Shown piece after piece: positions 23,907 through 32,319 of a DNA stretch of 64,000 nt; positions within the stretch are counted from its first letter, which is position 1; the number at the start of each line of letters is the position of its first letter. Origin of the DNA: JALZKA01 sp963725035 (GTDB lineage Bacteria > Actinomycetota > Thermoleophilia > Solirubrobacterales > 70-9); contig CAVRWX010000001.1 of the NCBI GenBank assembly GCA_963725035.1, forward strand, positions 248,001 through 312,000, read 5' to 3'. The translations under genes and the position numbers were made by a program. The notes beneath the pieces were generated by a model that was given only the letters and a program-made list of their open reading frames with translations, was not told the origin of the DNA and searched no databases.

Positions 23907-24619
23907 TTGACCGCAGCCTCCAGCGCGATGGAGTCCTCGACCAGGCGCTCGAGCTCCGAGTCGAGCGCCTCGTCCGTGAAGGAATCCGTGCCGATCACCG
24001 CATCGTCCAGGATGCCCCCGGGCAGGGCGAGCGCCATCGTCGGACAGAGACCGACCCGGTAGGTATTCGACACGGCGCCGTCGCGGTCCCAGCCGACGGG
24101 AACGGTCCAGCCTCGGTCCTCGGCGATCTGGCGGACCTCGTCGATGTCGTCGCGGATGTTCACCGACAAGAAGTTGATCTCGCCCTCGAAGCGCTCGGAG
24201 GCGCGGTTGAAGGCGTCCTGCTCCGCCAGACAGTCCGCGCCGCCCGTGAACCAGAACGAGATCGCGAGCGGCTTGTCAAAGAGGTCGCAGACCCGGATCG
24301 CGCCCTCCTCTTCGATCTGACACGCGGGGTCGCGCGGCTCGGGGCACGGGTTCTGGGACGTCTCGCAATCGTCCTGCGCGACGTTCGCGTCGCCCTCCAG
24401 CCCGCTCTGGATGTCCGGGACCGCGAACTCGGGAAGCGCCCTACCCCGCTCGGCATCCTCGGCTCCCAAGAGTCCGCCCTCGTCGGTCTGGATCGAGTTG
24501 TAGGTGGCGTAGGCGATGAGCGCCACGAATGCGACGCCGACGATCAGCGGGTACCGCGCGCCGGGCCTGGGCTTCTCGCCCTCCGGGGCTTCCTCGCCGG
24601 GCTGGCGCGGCTCGCTCAT
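23903..24619 (-). CDS. Membrane-anchored thioredoxin-like protein
   Basis: 238-aa protein. One N-terminal transmembrane segment (YPLIVGVAFVALIAYATYNS) anchors an extracytoplasmic TlpA/AhpC-type domain. The position of the active site, LAISFWFTGGADCLAEQDAF, has one cysteine instead of CxxC, so a simple disulfide reductase is unlikely; four further cysteines (CETSQNPC, DPACQ, RVCD) precede it. A single-cysteine peroxiredoxin or copper-chaperone role is possible. ATG 24619 overlaps the true MMPL stop (ATGA at 24616). In the raw frame it appears fused to MMPL, which I attribute to a frameshift. Confidence 0.7.
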   Translation of the reverse strand: MSEPRQPGEEAPEGEKPRPGARYPLIVGVAFVALIAYATYNSIQTDEGGLLGAEDAERGRALPEFAVPDIQSGLEGDANVAQDDCETSQNPCPEPRDPACQIEEEGAIRVCDLFDKPLAISFWFTGGADCLAEQDAFNRASERFEGEINFLSVNIRDDIDEVRQIAEDRGWTVPVGWDRDGAVSNTYRVGLCPTMALALPGGILDDAVIGTDSFTDEALDSELERLVEDSIALEAAVK

Positions 24620-27418
24620 TGCGAGACGGGCGCCTCCGATGGACGGCGGCGGCGCACGCGCCCGATCGCACGCGCGGGCGGCCGCGAAGTCTCCCTCGGC
24701 CCAGACAAGGACAGCGGGTAGCACCAAGAGCACGCCGGCCAGAGCGATGACGAGGTCGATGACGCCGACTACACCGAACTCGGTGAGCATCCTGATCGCG
24801 TCGCCGCCGAAGATGGCGGTGACGGGCGCTGCCAGCGCGAGGACGGCGAAGCCCGCGATGGCGGTGAGCCCGGAGGCGATCACGGCGGCCCCGGTGCGCG
24901 AGTAGGTGAGACGGAGCGCTTCGCCCACCGACTCACCGCGCTCGCGCTCCTCGTAGTAGCGCGCGGAGAGAAGCACGCTGAATTCTGTGGCGATCGCGAT
25001 TACCAGGGCGCCAAGCGTCGCGGACATCGGGTTGAGGTCGAGCTGCGCGCCCTCCAACACGAGGGCCGACCAGCCCGGGGCGAGCACGACGGGGATCAGC
25101 GGGACGAGCGCGCGCCGGGCGGCCTTGCCGGCGGCCGCGCCATATCCGTCGTCGCCTGCCTTCCGAATTCGCCTGGCCGCTGGGATGAACCCGACCAGGA
25201 AGAGAACGAGGGCGACGGCCCCGAGCCCGGCGAACGTAAGGAGGTAGCGGTTCGAGCCGAGGGAGGCGTTCGCGTCGGCCGCGAGGACGGCGAGCCCAAG
25301 TACCTGGACGTCCGAGCCTGCGGGCGGCTCAATCGCCACCTCGACCCCCTCGGGCGGCGGAGTCGCGCCGGGCGAGTCCACGAGCTCGCGCATCTCGTCA
25401 ACGAGCTCCTTCTGCTCGTCGAATGGCATCACCTTGATCCCGAACGACATCAGCGCGGTGTTCCCGGTCTCGCCGGTGACCGGGTCCGTCTCGATCACGG
25501 CCTGCGCGAAGTAAGGGGGCAGGAGCGACAGGACGCTCTCGATCCGCTCGCTGTCGGCGGGCACCTCGTCGCCGAACAGGTCGGGCAGGGAGATCGCCGG
25601 ACAGACCCGTGCCTCGTCCGCACGGCAGTCGTCCTCGTAGCCACCTGCGTCGAGGACGCGCTGGCGGTAGTCCTTCATCCAGGCGATGACGGCGGGGTCG
25701 GTCAGGTCGTCGGCCGTGATCGCAACGGACACCTCGCCCGAAACGCCGGTCTCCTCCTCCAGCGCCCCAACGTCCTGGAGCTCGGGCAGGCTGGCCGGCA
25801 GGAGCTCGTGGAAGTCGGAGACGATCTCGGTCTTGGTCCCGGCGATCCAGCCGGCGAGCGCCAGGACGGCGGAGGCCGCGACGACCTTGCCTGGCATCGA
25901 GATGGAGGCGGCGAGGGAGCGCGGACCGAGCTTCGAGAGGCTCGACCGGATGGGCGATACCCAGCCGGGGGCCGTGACCTTCGCGCCGGCACCTTGCACC
26001 TTCGCGACGATGGGGGCAAGCCGCGACTCTCGCTCCTTGCCGTCATCGCTCTTGGTCATGGACAAGACCGCAAGGCCCGCGGTGAGGGCCAGGAAGAACG
26101 CAATCGCGAGGCCGCCCACCAGAAGCAGTCCGAATGATTGGACCATCGGTATCGGCGAGAGGATCAGGACCAGGAAGCCGGCCGCGGTCGCGAGGGCTGC
26201 GGTGGCGACGACAGGGCCGCCATTCGCTGCAGCCTCCGCTGCCGCCCGTGCCGGGGACGATCCGCTGCCCCGCGCCTCGGTAAAGCGCGCGTGGAGCTGG
26301 ATCGCGTAGTCCACCGAGAGTCCGATCAGGATCGGCAGGCCCGCGATCACCGCCATGGTGAGCGTGCCGCCGAACAGCGCCAGCGCGCCGAAGGCGATGG
26401 CGCTTGCGGCCAGGCCGATGCCCAGAGGCAGCAGGCGAAGCGGCGGCGAGAAGACGAGCGCGAGCATCAGCGCCATCACCACGAGCGCCGCCGCCAGAAG
26501 GATGGTGATCTGGCTCTTGAGCTCGTCGGTCAGGCCGTCGGCAAGGACGGGTGCGCCCGAGACGAGATACGAGGCGTTCTTGATCTGGAAGACATCTTCA
26601 GAGACCGCAGCGCGGATCTGATCAATCGCCTCGGAGCGCTCCTCCTCGGTGAGGTCGGGGCGCAGGCGAACCGCGATTGCTGCCGATTCGGAGGACGGGA
26701 AGAAGGCCGAGAACTTCGACTTTGGGGTCGGGTCGGTGAAGCGCGGGTCGAAGACGACGGCGCGCACGAACTGCGGGTCGCGGATCGAGGGGAGCTGGAG
26801 CCCGAGCCCGTACTTGACGCCGAGCGACACCGCCTGCTCCACGAATTGGTTCTGGACGCCTTTCGCGGCAGCCTCGGCGGCAAGTTCCGCCTGCTCCTTG
26901 CCGAGTCCCTCCTTGATCGCAGCGCGGTAGGCCTCATCCGCGGCGAGCTTGGCCTGCTCCTGCGCGGCAACCTGCTGCTGCTGGAACTGCTCAGACGCCT
27001 GGGTGGCGAACTGGTTGAGGAACGTCGCCGGCCCGTAGACGACCTGCGCGGGCTTCGTATCCGCGAGGTCGTTGCACACCTCCGGCGTCTCGACGCCCTT
27101 GGCGACCTCGCCCTCGGGCGCGGTGCCGGCCAGGCAAGCCTCGAGGAAGAGGATGCGCTGCAGGTCCTCGGTGAGGACGAGTTGCTCGAGGTCGCCCTTG
27201 ATGAGGACGACGATCGGATCGTCGCCGAACTTCTCCTTGAGCTCCTCGGTTGCCTCGAACGTGTCCGAGCTCTTGTCGACGAGCGTGTCGGCCTCACCGT
27301 TCGGCGTCAGGGTGAAAGCGCCGACCACGCCCAGGATCGCCAACAGCACCGCGAGCGCGATCACGGGCCCAGGGCGCTCGACGCACCACGCGCCGATGCG
27401 TGCGAAAACGCTCCTCAT
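24616..27418 (-). pseudogene. MMPL/HAE3-type RND exporter, frameshift near 3' end
   Basis: About 930-aa RND-superfamily transporter. The first helix PGPVIALAVLLAILGVVGAF is followed by a long extracytoplasmic loop (about residues 35-280) and two blocks of transmembrane helices; LIGLSVDYAIQLHARFTEAR is the conserved helix-4 Asp-Tyr motif. Exports lipids or hydrophobic compounds in relatives. The annotated frame runs on into the redoxin gene, but near 24660 the next frame gives AIGRVRRRRPSEAPVSQ and a TGA at 24616 overlapping the redoxin ATG. I therefore place a one-base frameshift there. Start is ATG 27418 (TTG 27424 alternative). Confidence 0.75.
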
Positions 27419-27528
27419 ACGCAATTCAGCCTACGCAGGCAAATCCCGCGAAGAGCCGGTCAAAACCGGGCTTAACCCGCGCCCAACGTCCGCTACGTGG
27501 GCGTCGAGCGGCGAACTGCTTCGAATCA

Positions 27529-27700
27529 TTGTGCTTCGCTGGAAAGCGCCTAGGTTCCGCCGTCGGCGCCGGGCCGTCCTGACTCTGGTGTCCGTACAGC
27601 GACACCTCACGGCAGGACGAGCTGTCGGTTCTGGATCCTCCCTCGGAGTACTTCTGATAAGGCCAGACCAGCTGGTCCCGCAGCGCCACTCCCTGCCTAC
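27529..27700 (+). ncRNA. Candidate structured small RNA
   Basis: In the 294-base gap between MMPL and the hydrolase. Promoter TTGTGC (27529-27534), 16 bases, TAGGTT (27551-27556), the same -10 as upstream of mIHF. The RNA has CGTCCTG (27575-27581) pairing with CAGGACG (27613-27619), enclosing GGTGTC (27587-27592) paired with GACACC (27601-27606), then the perfect palindrome GACCAGCTGGTC (27666-27677). No coding frame fits. It does not match tmRNA, SRP or RNase P as I know them; the 3' end is a guess. Confidence 0.35.
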
Positions 27701-27712
27701 GGTGCGCCGCGG

Positions 27713-28434
27713 CTAGACGAACCAGCGGTCGAGGAATACTCGGGCGTTTGGGAGGGTGAGCTCGCTCGCGGCACAGGCACCCCCATGCCCGAGGCCCGGC
27801 AGTCGGAGGCTTTGGCCGTTGGGAATGATGCCCGCCACCTTCGCCGCTTCATCGTCCTCGTCCTCGCGCTCCCCAGCGATGAGCAGCGCGGGAACGGGGA
27901 AACGCTCGAGGTCGGAGAGTCCTTCCGTCCGCAGCTCCGGCGCGAAAACTGCGAGCAACGCATCCGGGTCCGCCCGCAGGGTGACGGCCTGCGCCAGGCC
28001 GGGAACTCGCTCTCGAAGGCTTCTCCGTCCTCCTGCTCGAACAGATCGACCAGGGCCATCGTCCCGCCGCGCCGGAGCGCCGGGCCCCATCCCTCGTCGA
28101 ACCACCGCCAGTCTTCCTCCGTTCCCGGTCTCGGATCCCACGCACCGGTTGTGACGATCGCGGGGACGCGCTCCGGGACGGCGTCTGACGTCATCCACGC
28201 AATCCAGCCACCTAAGGACTGACCCCATATGGCGAACCGGTCGAAGCCCTCCGCATCGGCAACGGCCAGCACGTCGCTCGTCAGGGTGTCGGCGTGGTAC
28301 GCGGCCGGCTCGTGAGGCTTGTCGCTTGCTCCGTGGCCGCGAAGGTCGACGTTCATCAACAGGTGATCCCGTCGCAGGTCCTCTACGTAGCCCGGCTCCG
28401 TCCACCAGGAACGATCACAGCACCATCCGTGCAC
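27713..28434 (-). pseudogene. Alpha/beta hydrolase, N-terminally truncated and frameshifted
   Basis: Alpha/beta-hydrolase-fold protein. It begins abruptly at the oxyanion HG motif, HGWCCDRSWW, with an in-frame stop just before the GTG, so the first strands are missing. NVDLRGHGASDKPHEPAAYH and the nucleophile elbow AIWGQSLGGWIAW are intact. Near 28010 the family sequence moves to another frame, ending with PALLIAGEREDEDDEAAKVA and the catalytic-His region LRLPGLGHGGACAASE to the stop at 27713. The broken 5' end abuts a broken GNAT gene at 28428, a deletion or rearrangement scar. Confidence 0.75.
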
Positions 28435-28643
28435 TCACTCCCGTGCTCGAGCGGTGCGACGCCGAGGGGCTACCGAGCTACCTCGAGACCCAGCGCCGCG
28501 CGAATATCCCGTACTACGAGCGCTTCGGGTTCTCGCTCAAGGGCGAGGTCACGGCGCTTGACAGCCCACCGCTCTGGCTCTTGTGGCGTGAGCCGGTCAG
28601 GATGAATCGTCCGGGCCTGAACGTCCGTGAGCACCCCCTATAG
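28428..28643 (+). pseudogene. GNAT acetyltransferase C-terminal fragment
   Basis: The frame reads RALTPVLERCDAEGLPSYLE, then RRANIPYYERFGFSLKGEVT, the last strand-helix-strand of a GNAT domain, with stop at 28641-28643. The N-terminal two thirds are missing and upstream sequence in frame is antisense to the hydrolase. The homology begins at 28428, within seven bases of where hydrolase homology begins on the other strand. The stop lies inside the terminator hairpin. Confidence 0.7.
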
Positions 28644-28662
28644 GGGGTAGTGACGGACGTTT
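28620..28662. terminator. Long bidirectional hairpin
   Basis: AACGTCCGT pairs with ACGGACGTT, enclosing CCCCCTATAGGGGG; followed by T on both strands. It separates the rightward GNAT fragment from the leftward mlaF gene. A second GC hairpin (GGCGCCGGCGC/GCGCGGCGCC, 28671-28694) lies next to it. Confidence 0.7.
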
Positions 28663-28699
28663 GGCTTGCAGGCGCCGGCGCTGCGCGGCGCCGGGACGC

Positions 28700-29743
28700 C
28701 TAGTCCATCGCCAGCGGGCCGATGGTCTCCGCGTTGAGGAACTGGCGAGACGAACTCGTTTTCCGAGTCGAAGAGCTCGGAGGACGGGCCGGACTCGACG
28801 ATCTTGCCCTTCCAGAGCACCGCGATGAAGTCGGCGATGCGCCGGGCGGTGCCGAGGTCGTGGCTGATCACCATGTAGCAGCCGCCGTTCTCCTCGTGGA
28901 TCTCGCGGATGAGCTCGCACAGGAGCGCGGTGCGCACCGGGTCGAGGCCCGAGTCCGGCTCGTCGAACATGACGATCGCGGGGTCGAGCACGAGGGCCCG
29001 GGCGAAGCCTGCGCGCTTGCGCATGCCGCCGGAGAGCTCGTTCGGCATCTTCTCGGTCGCGCCACCGAGGCCGACCTCCTCGAGACGACGGCCGACGATG
29101 TCGCCGATCTCGTCCTCGCCCTTGTCCGTGTGCTGGCGAAGCGGGAAGGCGACGTTGTCCCAGATGTTCATCGAGCCGAAGAGCGCGCCGTCCTGGAAGA
29201 GGAGGCCGAACTTCTTGCGCATCTCGAAGAGCTCGTCGTCCGTCATGCCGGGAACCGACTCGCCGTGGACGAGGAGGTCGCCTGAGTCGGGGTAGAGCAG
29301 GCCGACGATGTGCTTGATGAGCACCGACTTGCCGGTACCCGACGGGCCGAGCACCATCGAGATCTGGTTGTCGGGAAGTCCCAGCGAAAGGCCGTTCAGG
29401 ATCCGCATGCGGCCGAACTGCTTGACGACGTCGATGACCTCGATCGCGTCCTCGCCGCCGTGGTCGCGCTTCTCGCCCGTGTGCCACTTGTAGGGGTTGT
29501 CCTCGTCCGAGGCGACGCCCGGCAGGATGTAGTCCTTATGCAGGTACCCGAGGTCGGGGGCGGGCTCCTCATACGGCTCGGAATCGCGCTCCTGCTCCTC
29601 GGCGAACTTCTCGAACTCGGCCTGCCGCTGCTCGCGATCCTCGCGGTCCGATTTCGCGCTCTGAACGATCGACGCCGACGACGGCGGAATCGCTCCGTCT
29701 CCGCGTCCGCTTCCTGATCGTGAATGCCTGAGTCCTCAGCCAA
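28700..29743 (-). pseudogene. MlaF/Mkl-type ABC transporter ATPase, two frameshifts
   Basis: ATPase of the Mce/Mla lipid importer. Walker A is MVLGPSGTGKSVLIKHIVGL, signature NELSGGMRKRAGFARALVLD, Walker B AIVMFDEPDSGLDPVRT, H-loop MVISHDLGTARR. The gene start is TTG 29743 (MAEDSGIHDQEADAE) behind AAGGAGAAGG; a frameshift at about 29700 shifts to the frame that carries EFEKFAEEQERDSEPYEE and the core. A second near 28747 moves the end to QFLNAETIGPLAMD and a TAG at 28700. The N-terminal extension of about 110 acidic residues is long for the family. Confidence 0.8.
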
Positions 29744-29753
29744 AACCTTCTCC

Positions 29754-30557
29754 TTATCCGCCTATTGGCGCGCGTGGATTTGCCCCCCAGAAGACCAGGG
29801 TGCCCATCATCCCGATGATGTGGACCAAAACGATGTTCAAGACCATGGACTTCGCAGTCGCGGTTCCCACTCCAACCGGACCACCCGCGGCGGTGTAGCC
29901 GTAGTAGCAGCCGACCAGGACGATCGCGGTCGCCATGAACATGCCCTTGATAACGCTGAATATGAGGTCGGGAGGGTTCTGGAACATCCAGAAGATCAGG
30001 AAGTACCCGCCGGCCGACACCTCCCCGACCTGCTCGACGACCGCGAGATACGAAGCGAAGAAGCCGACGCCGATCCCGGCGAGATAGATGAACGGAAGCG
30101 TCATCCAGGCGGCCAGAAGGCGGGTCGCGCAGAGGAAGATCATCGGGTTGACGCCCATGACCTCGAGCGCGTCGACCTCGTCGGAGATGCGCATCGCGCC
30201 GATCTCGGCGACGATGCCGGTGCCGACCTTGGCGGCCATCATGTAGCCGAAGGCGTAGGGGATGACCTCGCGGAGGTCACACCAAGCGGCGAACACGCCC
30301 GCGTTGGAGGGGGCGCCGACCGAGCGCGAGAAGTACGCGCCCTCGATGCCGCACTGAAGGCCGAGGATGAAGGTGAGTCCCCAGATGACGAGCGCGGAGC
30401 CGAGGATGAGGATCCCGGCCTGGCGAAGCGCCTCGCCAAAGAAGCGGAAGACGCGACCCGAATAGACGAGGGCCATGACGCGCCCGCAGAAGCGCGCGAT
30501 CGTGCCGAGGTTTGCCATCCACTCCTTGGGGACCGCCAACCAGCCCATTAGAGACAC
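29754..30557 (-). CDS. MlaE/YrbE family permease
   Basis: 267-aa membrane subunit of an Mce/Mla ABC lipid transporter. Five to six helices; the coupling segment AMRISDEVDALEVMGVNPMI is the conserved EExDALxxMGxxP signature that contacts the ATPase. The C-terminus CYYGYTAAGGPVGVGTATAK is also typical. It is the second of two permease genes, each 255-270 aa, and lies ten bases before mlaF. No Mce substrate-binding genes occur in the window. Confidence 0.9.
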   Translation of the reverse strand: MSLMGWLAVPKEWMANLGTIARFCGRVMALVYSGRVFRFFGEALRQAGILILGSALVIWGLTFILGLQCGIEGAYFSRSVGAPSNAGVFAAWCDLREVIPYAFGYMMAAKVGTGIVAEIGAMRISDEVDALEVMGVNPMIFLCATRLLAAWMTLPFIYLAGIGVGFFASYLAVVEQVGEVSAGGYFLIFWMFQNPPDLIFSVIKGMFMATAIVLVGCYYGYTAAGGPVGVGTATAKSMVLNIVLVHIIGMMGTLVFWGANPRAPIGG

Positions 30558-30657
30558 CCCGCCGGCTGCTCCGCTTCGCGTCCGCTGCCGTCGGCTTAGG
30601 GCTGTTGCGTCCCGGGCACACCCTGTGAGGACGCACGTCTCCCTTTCAACTCGACGA

Positions 30658-31464
30658 TCACTTGATCACCGAGATCTCGGGATGGGTGGCGAGCAGGGTC
30701 TGGGTGAAGACGTAGTTGAACGCGAACACGCCCAGGAAGGCGATGACGACGCCGACGTTCACGGCGCGGCCCACTCCCTCTGCGCCTCCGGACGCATTCA
30801 TCCCGTAGTAACAGCAGACGATGGCGATGATCGCGCCGAACATCGTGCATTTGAGCACGGATCCCCATAGGTCCGTAACGGACGCGTTCGTGAACAAGGT
30901 GGCGAAGAAGCCTCCGAGCGGCTGGCCGTAGGCGATCTCGGCGAAGAGGCCGCCGGAGATGCCGAACAGGAGTGCGTAGATGTCCATGAGGCCGGTGATG
31001 AGCATCAGGGCCAGGAAGCGCGGGACCACGAGGTTCTTGATGGGATCGACGCCAAGAACCTGGAGCGCGTCGAGCTCCTCGCGGATCTTGCGGGCGCCGA
31101 GGTCCGCCGTGATTGCGGTGCCGGCCACGCCCGCGACGACGACCGCGGTCACGAACGGCGCGAACTCACGGACCGAGGCGAGGATGAAGAAGCCGCCGAG
31201 GCGGTCAAGAGCGCCGAACAGGGAAAGGAAGTTCGCGGCCTGAAGACCGGGAGCGCCGAACCCGAACGCGATGGTCGAGATCATCATCGGGAACCAGCAG
31301 AGCTGGAGCGCGAAAAGGAACTGGGAGATGAACTCGCCGCCGTAGGGGTAAGGCGGGCGCGCGGCAGCGACGATCGTCTTGCCGGTCAGAATCATCATGT
31401 TTCCGACCTGCTCGAAGAGCGATTTCGCTGGTAGGAATGCCCTGTCGGCTGCTGATCTGACCAT
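30658..31464 (-). CDS. MlaE/YrbE family permease
   Basis: 268-aa permease, partner of the protein at 29754-30557 with the same topology. The coupling signature is ARKIREELDALQVLGVDPIK; a conserved CYYGMNASGGAEGVGRAVN motif is near the C-terminus. About 100 bases separate the two permease genes, more than usual within an operon. First gene of the leftward transport operon, divergent from the lipoprotein gene at 31600. It would import lipids or steroids with Mce proteins encoded elsewhere. Confidence 0.9.
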   Translation of the reverse strand: MVRSAADRAFLPAKSLFEQVGNMMILTGKTIVAAARPPYPYGGEFISQFLFALQLCWFPMMISTIAFGFGAPGLQAANFLSLFGALDRLGGFFILASVREFAPFVTAVVVAGVAGTAITADLGARKIREELDALQVLGVDPIKNLVVPRFLALMLITGLMDIYALLFGISGGLFAEIAYGQPLGGFFATLFTNASVTDLWGSVLKCTMFGAIIAIVCCYYGMNASGGAEGVGRAVNVGVVIAFLGVFAFNYVFTQTLLATHPEISVIK

Positions 31465-31599
31465 CTCTCACCTTGGGGCGCGCGGCTGTACCCGGCCCCA
31501 GCACGGACAACACTAATCCATGAGGTGGGGGACGACAACCGACAACCGGCCATTTGACCGGCTTAACGTGCCCTTCATGGATGGTATGTTCCCCGCGCC

Positions 31600-32280
31600 T
31601 TGCGGGTGGAGACCACAAGCCCCCGCAAATCGCGGGTCCAAGGCCGCCGAGCTCTTTGCCTCGGGGCTGTGGCCGTGCTGATCGCTGGCTGCGGTGGATC
31701 AGAGCCCCGCCAGGACGAGAACGAGGAAGAGGCCGACTACCCGGTCGAGGTGACCGTCGCCGAGTTCGCTCCGAAGCAGCGCCTGGCCGAGACGACCGAT
31801 CTCGAGCTCGCCTTCCGCAACACGGGCGACGAGACGATCCCTGACCTCGCGGTCACCATATTCACCGGCGACGTAAAGGCCGACGGGGCGTTCAACGTGC
31901 GCTCCGAGGAGGAGAACCTGGCCGACCCGAACCGCCCGGTCTGGATCCTCGAGAACGACTATCCCAAGATCCTCGAAGAAGGTGCGTCCACCAAGGACCT
32001 CGATTCCGCGCCGACCGCAGGCGCCGAGACCTCCTCGACCAACACGTACACCTTCGGCGAGCTCCCGGCCGGCGAGGAGATCCACGTCGTCTTCAGGGTG
32101 ACTCCGGTCGTTCCCGGCACGTACACCGTCCACTACGAGGTCGCGGCCGGCCTCGACGGCAAGGCCAGGGCGGTCACCGACCTGGGCGAGCCGGTCGTGG
32201 GCGAGTTCGTCGCCACGATCACCGACCAGCCGTCGGCCACGAAGGTCGATGAGGACGGCAACGTCGTCCCGGCCGACTGA
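31600..32280 (+). CDS. Secreted lipoprotein of unknown function
   Basis: 226-aa protein with a signal peptide and lipobox AVLIAGC (lipid-attached cysteine at residue 31, TTG start, or 29 from GTG 31606). The mature part is acidic; VEVTVAEFAPKQRLAETTDL and LELAFRNTGDETIPDLAVTI suggest an immunoglobulin-like beta sandwich, and EIHVVFRVTPVVPGTYTVHY a second. No enzyme signature. It is followed 40 bases later by a secreted PQQ-type dehydrogenase. Confidence 0.65.
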   Translation: MRVETTSPRKSRVQGRRALCLGAVAVLIAGCGGSEPRQDENEEEADYPVEVTVAEFAPKQRLAETTDLELAFRNTGDETIPDLAVTIFTGDVKADGAFNVRSEEENLADPNRPVWILENDYPKILEEGASTKDLDSAPTAGAETSSTNTYTFGELPAGEEIHVVFRVTPVVPGTYTVHYEVAAGLDGKARAVTDLGEPVVGEFVATITDQPSATKVDEDGNVVPAD

Positions 32281-32319
32281 CAGGGCGCCAACTTTCGATC
32301 CCCTACCGTTCGCACGGCC

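Noticed and set aside
26138..27475. 445-codon plus-strand frame
   Set aside because: Antisense to the MMPL gene, compositionally biased (Arg/Glu/Asp), no recognised fold; MMPL motifs on the other strand are decisive.
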